The notes: generated by a model not told the origin, from the letters alone. A DNA stretch of 64,000 nucleotides from Caccovivens sp964594865 (GCA_964594865.1 CAZQMZ010000001.1:1-64000); one strand, 5' to 3'; positions 15,642-24,160 are shown, numbered from the stretch's first letter. Numbers and translations are program-made.

Positions 15642-17351
15642 ATGGACAAAATCATTTTTCCAACATCAAACGGTGTGGTTGTTCATTCGGGCAACAAGAA
15701 AGTTATCTCCGCTGTCAATTGTGATGGTCAAAAGAAATTGCAAAGTTATCCCGAAAAGAACAAGGTTATTTTTTGGCACTTCCCATTTGTGCGTGGACTT
15801 CAATATTTTATATGTGGAATTTTTGGTTTGTTTTCTGCATTCATTCTCTCGACTGATGTCTGTGACAAGAAAAGAATTAAACAAGCCGATTTGAAGAAGT
15901 ATTACACCAAAAAATTGATCACTTTTGTTTTGACGCTTTTTTGCGCAATCGTGTTTTCGGCGGTGGGATTAGGACTGTTGCCGGGCAGGTTGGGAATTTT
16001 GATTATCGATTATCGTGGAAATGAATTTTTAAGAAATTTTGTGATTATGCTTATAAAAATTGCATTTTTTTATCTTTTTTTGCTAATTTTTCGATTATTT
16101 CCAATCGCAAACGAATTTTTCAGGTTCAATCGTGCAAGCGACGTGGCTCTTTTGTGTGGAGATTTAAATCGCGAAAAACGTAAACATTGTCCGGTAAGAG
16201 CACTCAATTTTTTGAATTATATCATTTTTGTTTTTATTTTGGACTTTATTGTGGTAACATTGATTGGTGCAAGTTTTGGCTTTTGGTTCAATATTCTCTT
16301 TCATATCTGCATTTTTGCTCTTTGCATGAGTGTAGGTTATGAGATTTTGAATTTATTGGATTTGTGTAAGTGGAAAATTATCAAAAATTTGGCATATTTG
16401 ACAGCTTGTTTGGTATATTCCAAACCAACCACAACACATATTGAAACGGTTGTTATTGCACTGACAGAAATAAATTTGTTGGTAAATCAAAAAGGACGGG
16501 AATTTATGGCGGAAGAAAATCATGCCTTGTCGGTTGTCTATAATGAAGTGAAAAACAAACTTTCAAGCGCTGGCGTCAATGAAAAGAGCGAAACAGATTG
16601 GCTTATTGCCACTGTGCTTGGCAAAAATCGAGCAGAAATCAAGCTTGTTTCCACTGTCACGGACAAGCAATATCAGGACATCATGAAGGCCACTTTGCGT
16701 CGAGCAAAAGGTGAGAGTTTGGACAACATCTTTGGGTTCACTGAGTTCTATGGTCTTCGTTTTGATGTCAACAAAAAAGTGTTGACTCCGCGAATGGAAA
16801 CAGAAATTTTGGTGGAGCAGGTGCTCAAAGCGGTCAAGAATTATAAAAAACCGCAAATTTTGGACTTGGGAACAGGTTCGGGAGCCATTGCTGTGGCGAT
16901 TGCAAAAAATTGTGAGTGTGACATGACGGCGATTGATGTCAGCAAGAATGCTCTTGCTGTTGCAGAAGGGAATGCTCGAAAAAATGACGTAAAGATCGAA
17001 TTTTTGCATTCAAATTTATTCGAAAACTTGAAAAGAAAACGGAAGTTTGATATAATAGTGTCAAATCCGCCGTATATTGCCTCTGAGGATATAAAAAAAT
17101 TGGATAAAAATGTCAGAGAGTGCGATCCTCTGCTTGCACTTGATGGTGGACAGGATGGGCTGGATTATTATCGCTCCATAATTCCTTCCTCAACAAAAAG
17201 ATTGAGAAATGGAGGTATGCTGTTTTTTGAAATAGGCAAGGGGCAAGGGGCGCAAGTGCGAAAACTTATGCGCGAAAATGGTTTTGAAGAAATCAAAACA
17301 ATCAAAGACTACAACAAAATTGAAAGGGTGATTTGTGGAAAATTTAAGTAA
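15642..17351 (+). CDS. prmC: DUF1385 (YqhQ-like) membrane domain fused to PrmC release-factor glutamine methyltransferase
   Basis: One 569-residue frame joins two proteins usually encoded side by side. Residues 1-285 are a DUF1385/YqhQ-type membrane domain: HFPFVRGLQYFICGIFGLFSAF, several membrane passes, and a C-terminal TTTHIETVVIALTEI in place of the usual TTREP-type ending. Residues 290-569 are PrmC: SAM motif ILDLGTGSGAIAVAIA near 405 and the glutamine-methylating NPPY near 475. PrmC modifies the GGQ glutamine of release factors, and its substrate RF1 is the next gene, overlapping by 17 bp. An internal ATG at residue 288 has a weak GGACGGG before it, so a separate PrmC could also be made. 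No ribosome binding site is seen at the first ATG. Confidence 0.85.
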   Translation: MDKIIFPTSNGVVVHSGNKKVISAVNCDGQKKLQSYPEKNKVIFWHFPFVRGLQYFICGIFGLFSAFILSTDVCDKKRIKQADLKKYYTKKLITFVLTLFCAIVFSAVGLGLLPGRLGILIIDYRGNEFLRNFVIMLIKIAFFYLFLLIFRLFPIANEFFRFNRASDVALLCGDLNREKRKHCPVRALNFLNYIIFVFILDFIVVTLIGASFGFWFNILFHICIFALCMSVGYEILNLLDLCKWKIIKNLAYLTACLVYSKPTTTHIETVVIALTEINLLVNQKGREFMAEENHALSVVYNEVKNKLSSAGVNEKSETDWLIATVLGKNRAEIKLVSTVTDKQYQDIMKATLRRAKGESLDNIFGFTEFYGLRFDVNKKVLTPRMETEILVEQVLKAVKNYKKPQILDLGTGSGAIAVAIAKNCECDMTAIDVSKNALAVAEGNARKNDVKIEFLHSNLFENLKRKRKFDIIVSNPPYIASEDIKKLDKNVRECDPLLALDGGQDGLDYYRSIIPSSTKRLRNGGMLFFEIGKGQGAQVRKLMRENGFEEIKTIKDYNKIERVICGKFK

Positions 17352-18420
17352 AGAACTTTTGCAAAAGACGGAAAAATCAAAGGCGCGTTTTGATGAACTG
17401 ACGGACCTTATTTCTCGTCCGGAAATTATTTCAGACAATAAAGAGTGGAAAAAATTGGTCAAAGAGAGAAATTCTTTGGAAGACTTGGCACAGGCTCATG
17501 AGGAGTTGGGCTCACTTCTTTGCAATTTGGATAATTGTCAAAAAGATTTGGCGAAAGAGAAAGATGCCGAGATGAAAGCACTTTTTGAAACAGAAATTGC
17601 CGATTTAGATGAAAAAATTGAGAAAAAAACAGAAGAAATCAAAATTTTGCTTCTTCCGAAAGACGAAAATGATGACAGTAATGCAATTTTGGAAATTCGT
17701 GCGGCAGCAGGCGGAGAAGAGAGTGCTCTCTTCTGCATGGAACTTTGTCGAATGTATTCTCACTATGCCGAAAAGCGTCATTGGAAAGTGGAATATATTG
17801 ATATGTCCGAAACGGAAATTGGTGGAATTAAGGAAGCGACATTGATGATCAGGGGCAAAGGCGCTTATTCACGCTTGAAATATGAAAGCGGAGTGCATCG
17901 CGTACAACGTGTGCCTGAAACAGAAAGTCAGGGCAGAATTCACACTTCGACCGCCACAGTTGCTGTTCTTCCGGAAGTGGAAGAAGTCGATTTTGAGATT
18001 TTGGATAAGGACTTGCGGATTGATACATATCATTCTGGCGGGGCGGGCGGACAGAATGTCAACAAAGTGGAAACCGCCATTCGAATCACTTATCTTCCGC
18101 TCAACATTGTGGTGACTTGTCAAGATGAGCGTTCACAACTTAAAAACAAAGAAAAAGCGTTCAACATTTTGAAAGCGAAACTTTATGATTATTATCAAGA
18201 GCAACAAATGAGCGAACTTGAAAAAAATCGAAAAAGTCAGGTGGGCAGGGGAAACCGCAACGAGCGCATCCGCACATACAACTATCCTCAAGGTCGAGTG
18301 ACTGACCACCGAACAAATCTTTCTTCATATGATTTGGACGGTGTACTCTCTGGCAATCTTGATCAATTTATTGACGCTATGATTTTGAAAGAGCGCACCG
18401 AAATGTTGCAAAACGCATAA
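17335..18420 (+). CDS. prfA: Peptide chain release factor 1
   Basis: RF1 of 361 residues, which releases peptides at UAA and UAG. The codon-recognition tripeptide is PET within HRVQRVPETESQGRIHTS, fitting the PxT rule for RF1 rather than SPF of RF2. The catalytic GGQ is in SGGAGGQNVNKVETA near residue 237. The GTG start overlaps the end of prmC by 17 bp, implying translational coupling of the enzyme and its substrate. Confidence 0.95.
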   Translation: MENLSKELLQKTEKSKARFDELTDLISRPEIISDNKEWKKLVKERNSLEDLAQAHEELGSLLCNLDNCQKDLAKEKDAEMKALFETEIADLDEKIEKKTEEIKILLLPKDENDDSNAILEIRAAAGGEESALFCMELCRMYSHYAEKRHWKVEYIDMSETEIGGIKEATLMIRGKGAYSRLKYESGVHRVQRVPETESQGRIHTSTATVAVLPEVEEVDFEILDKDLRIDTYHSGGAGGQNVNKVETAIRITYLPLNIVVTCQDERSQLKNKEKAFNILKAKLYDYYQEQQMSELEKNRKSQVGRGNRNERIRTYNYPQGRVTDHRTNLSSYDLDGVLSGNLDQFIDAMILKERTEMLQNA

Positions 18421-18450
18421 AAAACGCCAAAAAATTCTCAAAAAAAATAA

Positions 18451-18480
18451 AAAAATGGGCTTTTTTGACCCATTTTTTTA
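18451..18480. terminator. Bidirectional terminator between prfA and the small ORF
   Basis: AAAAATGGG (18451-18459) pairs with CCCATTTTT (18469-18477), with T-runs on both strands. It ends prfA on the plus strand and the 57-residue ORF on the minus strand. Confidence 0.75.
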
Positions 18481-18482
18481 AA

Positions 18483-18656
18483 TCACACAAAGTTTTGGAA
18501 GCAACGACATCCACGATTGTTGTTGAAATCGTTGTCATTTGTGTTGAGAAGTCCCAAGAGAAGAAGTAACAAAATGTTTGTGTTTGTGGCAAGGTTGGTG
18601 TCGTTGTTGGAACTTAGAACGGAAATCAAAAAAATAAATAAAAATTCTGATGTCAT
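18483..18656 (-). CDS. 57-residue small protein, Asn-rich with hydrophobic runs and a CxC tail
   Basis: A short frame with an excellent ribosome binding site, AAGGAGG, eight bases before its ATG. It opens MTSEFLFIFLISVLSS, passes through an Asn/Thr stretch into ILLLLLLGLL, then an Asn/Asp-rich segment, and ends RGCRCFQNFV. It has its own terminator at 18451-18480. Coding is argued by the ribosome binding site, the terminator and the patterned composition. Alternating Leu-runs and Asn-runs with terminal cysteines recall small sporulation or coat-associated peptides, but I cannot assign a family. Confidence 0.55.
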   Translation of the reverse strand: MTSEFLFIFLISVLSSNNDTNLATNTNILLLLLLGLLNTNDNDFNNNRGCRCFQNFV

Positions 18657-18858
18657 TTAAAATCCTCCTTTTTTGACAAAATTTGATAAAATAAGTGCAA
18701 AAGGAGAAATTTTTCCCTTTGACTTTTTCTTCTTTGGTTTGGCAAAATAGGATTGAAAACAAATGAAAGGCTCATTGTTTTCTTACATTGCTGTTTTTAT
18801 ATATGTTTCAAAGTTGAGATGTGTTACACAAAAATGTTCGACAAAAGGAAGGGTGATT

Positions 18859-19194
18859 ATGGACAAACTGTTGAGAATTAGTGAAAGAAATAAGTTTGAA
18901 GTGCAAGATTTGTTGCCAAGCGATGATTGCACAAACAAATTGGCGCTATATTTTCAAAACTTTGCAGATCAGACGCGCATAAAAATTTTGTCAGCGCTCA
19001 CCATCAAAGATTTGTGTGTCAATGATTTGTCAAAGATTTTGAAAATCAATCAAACGACAATTTCACACCAACTCAAAACTCTGAAAGATCAGGGTATGGT
19101 GGACTATCGTCGCGAGGGCAAAGTGTTGATCTATCGCATCAAGTCGTCGACGGTCAACGATATGATGACCTATGCTGTGAAAGAGATGGAATGA
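18859..19194 (+). CDS. ArsR-family winged-helix regulator
   Basis: 111 residues with the ArsR/SmtB fold: LALYFQNFADQTRIKILSALTIKDLCVNDLSKILKINQTTISHQLKTLKDQGMVDYRREGKVLIYRI. The metal-sensing alpha-3 box reads DLCVNDLS, with only one of the two cysteines of the ELCVCDL motif, so metal sensing is uncertain. The ATG at 18859 is favoured by AGGAAGGG upstream; a longer frame from 18763 has no such signal. It precedes queH by 54 bp, but queH has its own promoter, so the target genes are unclear. Confidence 0.85.
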   Translation: MDKLLRISERNKFEVQDLLPSDDCTNKLALYFQNFADQTRIKILSALTIKDLCVNDLSKILKINQTTISHQLKTLKDQGMVDYRREGKVLIYRIKSSTVNDMMTYAVKEME

Positions 19195-19212
19195 ACAGAC
19201 AGGGCGAATTGC

Positions 19213-19241
19213 TTGACAAAGATGCCGAAATGAATTAAAAT
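19213..19241 (+). promoter_or_regulatory. Promoter of queH, leaderless type
   Basis: TTGACA (19213-19218), 17-nt spacer, TAAAAT (19236-19241). The ATG at 19249 starts 7 nt after the -10 box, where transcription should begin. No ribosome binding site is present. Confidence 0.75.
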
Positions 19242-19248
19242 GTTCATT

Positions 19249-19782
19249 ATGAAAAAATTGTTGTTGCACTCATGTTGTGGGCCGTGTTCTACGGTTGTGA
19301 TTGAAAGGCTGAAAGATAGGTTTGATGTCACAGTTTTTTATTGCAATCCAAACATAGAACCTTTTGAGGAATATGAAAAGCGAAAGGCAGAGCAGAAGAA
19401 AGTTTGTCAACGTTTTGAAGTGCCTTTTGTTGATTGTGACTATGACAACGATGTTTGGCATAAATTTGTGGAAGGGCTGGAAGATGAGCCAGAAGGTGGG
19501 GTAAGGTGTGAAAAATGTTTTTTCTTTCGTCTTGAAAAGACAGTAAAATATGCAAAAGCAAAAGGGTTTGACATTTTTGCGAGCACGCTTTCAGTAAGTC
19601 CGCACAAAAGCACTGAGATTATAAACAAGGTTGGCGAAGAATTGAGCAAAGCAGAAAATGTAGAATTTTTGCTAGAGAGTTTCAAAAAGAAAGATGGATA
19701 TTTGCGAAGTATCAATCTTTCCAAAGAATTTGGGCTCTATCGTCAAAATTATTGTGGTTGTCTTTTTGGAAAAAGAGATTAA
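19249..19782 (+). CDS. queH: Epoxyqueuosine reductase QueH
   Basis: 177-residue DUF208 protein catalysing the last step of queuosine formation in tRNA, reduction of epoxyqueuosine. Conserved iron-sulfur and metal cysteines are visible: HSCCGPC at 8-14, RCEKCFFFRL near 86-95, and YRQNYCGC near the C-terminus. The S(T)LSVSPHK and FKKKDGYLRS motifs are also present. QueH is the cobalamin-free alternative to QueG. The start at 19249 is preferred over an ATG three codons earlier because it coincides with the predicted transcript start. Confidence 0.93.
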   Translation: MKKLLLHSCCGPCSTVVIERLKDRFDVTVFYCNPNIEPFEEYEKRKAEQKKVCQRFEVPFVDCDYDNDVWHKFVEGLEDEPEGGVRCEKCFFFRLEKTVKYAKAKGFDIFASTLSVSPHKSTEIINKVGEELSKAENVEFLLESFKKKDGYLRSINLSKEFGLYRQNYCGCLFGKRD

Positions 19783-19807
19783 AAAATGGAGAAAATTTGA
19801 GACAAAT

Positions 19808-20686
19808 ATGAATGAATTTGACAAAGATTTTATTCAATATAGTGACAAAAAGGTGAAAAAAGAGAGCAGAAACCTTGCTTTCTATCTCACCACGCGCATA
19901 ACATTATATATTTTGCTGTTGTTTTTCGCCATTTTTTTCATTTGGTATACTGTTTTCATCACAACTCATGCATATTATGAAGTTGACGGTGTTTCAATGA
20001 TGCCAACTCTCAACGCACAAGTTACAGATGAAGAACTCGACACTCTTAGCGTAGACGAGTTAAACAGTATGTCCTATGACGCGGTTTATATCGACAAAAC
20101 TTCCACAGCCAACGTGTTTGACATTGTTGTCATTCAAAAAAGCAACAAAAATGTGATCAAAAGACTTATGGCAACGGAGGGAGATTGGATCACGATTGCG
20201 AGAGTTGTTGGAGATGATGAGAAAGAGCATTTATATTTTTTCCGCATTGCATCTGATGAACTTGGCACAATTTCTGACGAAGAAGCTCGTTTGGAAGAGA
20301 GTGGCGAAAATGGATATTCCATATATAGCCACGAAAATTGGGACGAGAACAAAGGATTGACTTGGGGCTCAGGATATTTTTATGAAGATAAGTTTTATAC
20401 AAAGTTTTTGGCAGATTATTTTAACAACACAAACAGCGGAAACCTGAATTATGAGTATTATGTTTCGGAAAACGGACTTGTCTATGTGCAAGTGCCAGAA
20501 GGGATGTGTTTTTATATGGGCGACAACAGAGGGCACAGCACAGATGCGCGAGAAGACGGCTTTATTGAAGTTTCAGCAATTCAGGGAAAAGTGGACATTA
20601 TTGTTTATAATTATAACTTTGTAAATCGATTGTGGGAAGTTATCAAATTTTATTTCCTAGAAATCGAAAAATTCTTTGCAAGATAG
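19808..20686 (+). CDS. lepB: Type I signal peptidase
   Basis: Membrane-bound leader peptidase of 292 residues that cleaves Sec signal peptides. One N-terminal membrane segment (about 28-52) is followed by the catalytic Ser box GVSMMPTL (Ser63), the Lys box VIKRLMATEGD (Lys118) and the GDNRGHSTDAR box near 240. An acidic insertion of about 30 residues (71-102) separates the Ser and Lys boxes, and another extra segment lies near 145-215. The protein is therefore longer than Gram-positive SipS-type enzymes. It begins 25 bp after queH. The ribosome binding site is weak. Confidence 0.9.
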   Translation: MNEFDKDFIQYSDKKVKKESRNLAFYLTTRITLYILLLFFAIFFIWYTVFITTHAYYEVDGVSMMPTLNAQVTDEELDTLSVDELNSMSYDAVYIDKTSTANVFDIVVIQKSNKNVIKRLMATEGDWITIARVVGDDEKEHLYFFRIASDELGTISDEEARLEESGENGYSIYSHENWDENKGLTWGSGYFYEDKFYTKFLADYFNNTNSGNLNYEYYVSENGLVYVQVPEGMCFYMGDNRGHSTDAREDGFIEVSAIQGKVDIIVYNYNFVNRLWEVIKFYFLEIEKFFAR

Positions 20687-20695
20687 TGAAATTGT

Positions 20696-20724
20696 TTGGA
20701 AATTTTTTTGTTTTGTGATATCAT
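20696..20724 (+). promoter_or_regulatory. Promoter of hup
   Basis: TTGGAA (20696-20701), 17-nt spacer, TATCAT (20719-20724) with TTGTGA before it. Nearly the same promoter precedes both pilin genes. Confidence 0.75.
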
Positions 20725-20769
20725 AAAAGTAGCATAAAAATGCAAAAAAAATCAAAAAGGAGATAAGAT

Positions 20770-21045
20770 ATGAATAAAGCTGAATTCATTAAAGCGGTTG
20801 CTGACACAGCAAATTGCACACAAAAAGATGCTGGAATTGTGTTCAACGCAATCATCGACACAATTGTGAGTGAACTTAAAAAAGGAGAAAAGATCCAAAT
20901 TCCTGGGTTTGGCTCTTTTGAAATTGTCAACAAGGCAGCGACAACAAAAATCAATCCTTTGACAAAGACAACTGTCAAAGTTGCTGCTTGCAAAGTGCCA
21001 AAATTCAAATTCGGCAAATCATTCAAAGCAATGTTTAATGAATAA
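20770..21045 (+). CDS. hup: DNA-binding protein HU
   Basis: 91-residue nucleoid protein of the HU/IHF family: MNKAEFIKAVADTANCTQKDA, the body GEKIQIPGFGSFEIVNKAATTKINPLTKTTVKVAACKVPKFKFGKSFKAMFNE with the DNA-bending arm. The usual arm tip RxNPxTG reads KINPLTK. AAAAAGGAG precedes the ATG. Single-gene unit with its own promoter and terminator. Confidence 0.95.
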   Translation: MNKAEFIKAVADTANCTQKDAGIVFNAIIDTIVSELKKGEKIQIPGFGSFEIVNKAATTKINPLTKTTVKVAACKVPKFKFGKSFKAMFNE

Positions 21046-21051
21046 TTCATA

Positions 21052-21078
21052 AAAAAAACGCCTTAAAGGCGTTTTTTT
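21052..21078. terminator. Terminator of hup (bidirectional)
   Basis: AAAAAAACGCC (21052-21062) pairs with GGCGTTTTTTT (21068-21078) around a TTAAA loop; it also follows the rubrerythrin stop on the minus strand. Confidence 0.85.
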
Positions 21079-21081
21079 ATG

Positions 21082-21687
21082 TCAATATTTTGAATTTTGA
21101 AGCTCTTTTTCAAAATCAATAATCACATATCCTTGCGGAAGTTTGCAAAGTGGACATTCTTTGAAACTTTCTTTTGAAATTGAAACGTGTCCACAGTTTG
21201 AACATTTCCATTCTGTCGGACAGTCACGTTTATACATCTTTCTGGCCTTATATAAATTTGAAAGATATTCCAAGATTTCATGATGTGTTGCTTCAACATT
21301 AGCCACCATTTCAAAGGCTTTGGAAACCTCTGTGAAGCCCTCATCTTTGGCTATTCGAGCAAAGGATGGATATATGTTGTTTGCTTCGGCTTCTTCAATC
21401 TTGCTTTCTTCTTTCAAACTGTTTGACAGTTCGGGCATATCGAATGGGAAACCTGCTTCAATGGAAATGTTTTTACTGCTTCCACCACCCAAATCCAAGA
21501 TGAAGTCATAAAAAACCTTGGCATGAGCCATTTCATTCTTTGCCAAAGTTTTCATGGTGTCCGAGATAAATTTTTGGTTGTCTTGAAGCGCCATTTTGGA
21601 CATAAATTGATATCTTGCGCCAGCTTGACATTCTGCGGCAAAAGAGCGCGCAAGATTTGTTTTTGTCACACTTTCATTAAATTCCAT
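21082..21687 (-). CDS. rbr: Rubrerythrin
   Basis: Non-haem iron peroxidase of anaerobes, 201 residues. The ferritin-like diiron domain holds ExxH ligands in FAAECQAGARYQFMSKMA, KNEMAHAKVFYDF and ANVEATHHEILEYL. The C-terminal rubredoxin domain has the two cysteine pairs WKCSNCGH and KECPLCKLP. The start at 21687 has GGGAG upstream; an 85-residue longer frame is out of family and reads back into the neighbouring promoter. Suggests an anaerobe coping with peroxide. Confidence 0.93.
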   Translation of the reverse strand: MEFNESVTKTNLARSFAAECQAGARYQFMSKMALQDNQKFISDTMKTLAKNEMAHAKVFYDFILDLGGGSSKNISIEAGFPFDMPELSNSLKEESKIEEAEANNIYPSFARIAKDEGFTEVSKAFEMVANVEATHHEILEYLSNLYKARKMYKRDCPTEWKCSNCGHVSISKESFKECPLCKLPQGYVIIDFEKELQNSKY

Positions 21688-21738
21688 AATAAAACTCCCG
21701 CATAAGAAAGTATTGACAAAAATTCTGTGTTTAAACAT

Positions 21739-21767
21739 TTGCTTTTTTTTGTTTTTTTGTTTAGAAT
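21739..21767 (+). promoter_or_regulatory. Promoter of the CYTH-like gene
   Basis: TTGCTT (21739-21744), 17-nt spacer, TAGAAT (21762-21767). Confidence 0.55.
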
Positions 21768-21792
21768 AAATAGAAGGAGAAAGAAAAAGAAG

Positions 21793-22557
21793 ATGTTTTT
21801 GGGAGATAAAAGAAAGCCAAGCGAATATCATAGTTTGAGACTCAATTATGACATCTTGATTGATGATGAGCGAACGACGATTCAAAAGATGATGAGCCGA
21901 CTTGGATTTTACACAATCATACCGCAAGGAAGAATCAAGCAAACAGAGATTGTCTATGACACCGAACGCAAACTTTTGACAGGTGCCGGACTTATTTTGC
22001 GCAAAAAGATTGATGTGAACAGAACTTATTTTTCGCTTGTGAGAGTGAGTTCAATCAAAGACATTGAATTGAGAGAAAAGACATCTTTTCTTGGCGAGTG
22101 CGAAGTCAAAGATCAGCCAAATGATTTTCCTGAGCAAATTGCAGATGAAATCAACAAAATTTTCAACAATCTTTTCACCATTAATTTGGTGGACGTGGTC
22201 AAACATTGCACGCCATATATCGGCATTGACATTGTGGCAAACAAATATAAAATTGTAAGTGGCACGGGATATGAATTGGAGATATATTTTGAAACTTTGT
22301 CTATAAAAGATTTCAGAACGGGGCGCAGAGCAAAACGAAGAAACTTTTCAATCAAGATGTTTTTGGATCCAAACTATGAGAAAGAGCGCAAACGTATTTT
22401 GGAAGTTATAGACAGATTTTGCAAAGAACTTGTCTTGTTGAAACGAAATCATTTTGAAATTGCCGAAGTTGCTGTGAGAATTCCAGAACCAAAGCCAGAA
22501 AACAAAAAAGTCGAAGGCGTCAAGAAAAAGAAGAAAAAAAATCAAGAGGAAACATGA
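21793..22557 (+). CDS. CYTH-like domain protein
   Basis: 254 residues. The order of charged strands resembles CYTH (triphosphate tunnel) proteins: RIKQTEIVYDTERKLLTGAGLILRKKID, then TYFSLVRVSS, LREKTSF and YELEIYFETLSIKDFRTGRRAKRRNFSIKMFLD. These give the alternating Glu/Lys/Arg pattern that lines the tunnel. CYTH enzymes act on thiamine triphosphate, polyphosphate or related substrates; which one applies here cannot be read. The C-terminus is a Lys tail. GAAGGAG precedes the ATG by about 13 bases. The terminator overlaps the stop codon. Confidence 0.55.
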   Translation: MFLGDKRKPSEYHSLRLNYDILIDDERTTIQKMMSRLGFYTIIPQGRIKQTEIVYDTERKLLTGAGLILRKKIDVNRTYFSLVRVSSIKDIELREKTSFLGECEVKDQPNDFPEQIADEINKIFNNLFTINLVDVVKHCTPYIGIDIVANKYKIVSGTGYELEIYFETLSIKDFRTGRRAKRRNFSIKMFLDPNYEKERKRILEVIDRFCKELVLLKRNHFEIAEVAVRIPEPKPENKKVEGVKKKKKKNQEET

Positions 22558-22575
22558 GGATGTTTCCTTTTTTTT
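22548..22575 (+). terminator. Terminator overlapping the CYTH-like stop codon
   Basis: GGAAACAT (22548-22555) pairs with ATGTTTCC (22560-22567), GAGG loop, then eight T. Confidence 0.8.
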
Positions 22576-22584
22576 AAAAATGAT

Positions 22585-22615
22585 TTGTCTTAAACAATTT
22601 TTGCACGCATAAAAT
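22585..22615 (+). promoter_or_regulatory. Promoter of MFS gene, leaderless type
   Basis: TTGTCT (22585-22590), 19-nt spacer, TAAAAT (22610-22615); the GTG start is 5 nt further. Spacer longer than ideal, so confidence is moderate. Confidence 0.45.
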
Positions 22616-22620
22616 ATAGA

Positions 22621-24123
22621 GTGAAAAAAGTTGAAAAAAGACAATTGAATTTCAAGACAAAACTTTGTTATGGTGTGGGAAATTTGGGTTATGGCTCAAT
22701 GGGGCAAACAGTTTCAAGTTTTGTTATGTTTTTCGGGACAAGCGTGCTGGGGCTTTCCGGACTTTTGGTGGGTATAACCATTGCCATAACTTCGCTTTGG
22801 GACGGGCTTTCCGACCCGCTTGTTGGATATCTGTCCGACAGAACGCGCAGTAAATTTTTCGGCAGACGGCTTGGACATATGCTGTTTGCCAGCATAGCGC
22901 TTGCCATAAACAACATTTTGCTTTGGTGCTGTCCTGTTTCGGACAGTCAGGCGTTTATGATGTTGTGGCTGTTGTTCTTTTTGCTTATGCAGGAAACATT
23001 AAACACTTTTTTTGCTACGCCATATTCCGCACTTTGCATTGACATCGCGCCGGACTATAACGACCAAACAAAGACGCAAGGTTTCAAGACGGTGTTTTAC
23101 ATTTTGGGTATGATTTTGCCAAGTATTTTGATGTATATCTTTATGGGTGGAACGATGGGCGTGCAATCGCAGTTCAAAAGGTCGGGATATATCAACATTG
23201 CCATTGTCAATTCTGTTCTTGCACTGTTGTGCGGGGTTATAACAATCATTGGAACGCGAAAGAGAGTTCGTTCAATGCCGGGATATGATGAGGCGTTGGT
23301 GGAAAAAGATCAGGAACTTGATGAAACGACCAAAGTTTCAAAAAATGCAAAAAACTCACAAAAAAATGCAAAAAAACCGCAAAAAATTGGTTTTATGAAA
23401 AAAATCTTGACAGGATATGTGGAAACATTCAAAAAACGTGATTTTCGCATTGTCATGCTGGGATATTCAGTTTGCCTGATTGCAACAGTGTTTATTTCAT
23501 CTGTTGGTATGCATCTCTTCACCTTTTGCTATCACTTTTCCAGCATACAAATTTCCATGCTGATGATTTGTCTGTTTGGCGGGGCAATTGCGTCACAACT
23601 TTTGTGGGTTAACGTCGTGAAAAAATATGACAAAAAGCAAACTCTCATCTTTGCACTTTGCGTCATGCTGTTTGGAATTGCCATAACAAGTGTGACCTTT
23701 CTTTTCCGCCTTTACACCACACCAAACACAATTTTTTGGTTTGTTTTGCCGTGTATGTTCATTTGTGGAATTGGTTCGGGCGCGCTCTATTCTTTGCCAC
23801 ATTCCATGTATGCCGATGTCATCACCATGGAGCAATATAAAACCGGGCTCAATAATGCGGGGCGATATACCGGCTATTACACTTTCACATACAATTTTTC
23901 AAACTCCATTGCACTGCTTTTCATCGGCCTGCTTTTGGACTTGGTCAAATTTGACTCATCACAGCCCGTTCAGGCGCTGTCCGTGCAGACGGGGCTTGGA
24001 CGAATTGTCTTTTTTGGAAGTGCGATTGCTCTCACTTTGGGGATCATAATTTTTTCAAAATACGGCATCAAAAGGGCGGATGTGCTTAAAGTTCAAATAA
24101 AAGCAAACGAAGAGAAAGGTTGA
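22621..24123 (+). CDS. MFS transporter, glycoside-pentoside-hexuronide type
   Basis: 500 residues with about twelve membrane segments. The family signature lies near the N-terminus: KLCYGVGNLGYG, and SLWDGLSDPLVGYLSDRTRSKFFGRRLGHM, which carries the Asp and Arg residues of MelB-like sodium or proton sugar symporters. GPH carriers bring in sugars or glucuronides. A cytoplasmic loop near 230-262 holds a Lys/Asn-rich run (SKNAKNSQKNAKKPQK). The start is GTG without a ribosome binding site. No sugar-degrading genes are nearby, so the substrate is unknown. Confidence 0.88.
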   Translation: MKKVEKRQLNFKTKLCYGVGNLGYGSMGQTVSSFVMFFGTSVLGLSGLLVGITIAITSLWDGLSDPLVGYLSDRTRSKFFGRRLGHMLFASIALAINNILLWCCPVSDSQAFMMLWLLFFLLMQETLNTFFATPYSALCIDIAPDYNDQTKTQGFKTVFYILGMILPSILMYIFMGGTMGVQSQFKRSGYINIAIVNSVLALLCGVITIIGTRKRVRSMPGYDEALVEKDQELDETTKVSKNAKNSQKNAKKPQKIGFMKKILTGYVETFKKRDFRIVMLGYSVCLIATVFISSVGMHLFTFCYHFSSIQISMLMICLFGGAIASQLLWVNVVKKYDKKQTLIFALCVMLFGIAITSVTFLFRLYTTPNTIFWFVLPCMFICGIGSGALYSLPHSMYADVITMEQYKTGLNNAGRYTGYYTFTYNFSNSIALLFIGLLLDLVKFDSSQPVQALSVQTGLGRIVFFGSAIALTLGIIIFSKYGIKRADVLKVQIKANEEKG

Positions 24124-24160
24124 AAAGAATAAATCAATCAGTTTTTCACACAATAAAGAC

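Noticed and set aside
18377..18762. Two overlapping minus-strand frames of 71 and 75 codons between prfA and arsR
   Set aside because: Neither has a ribosome binding site; the shorter 57-codon frame in the same stretch has a strong one and a terminator.
18763..18858. N-terminal extension of the ArsR protein
   Set aside because: The extra 32 residues are not part of the family, and AGGAAGGG points to the ATG at 18859.
21688..21942. 85-residue N-terminal extension of rubrerythrin
   Set aside because: It does not resemble the family and reads back through the divergent promoter region; GGGAG supports the start at 21687.
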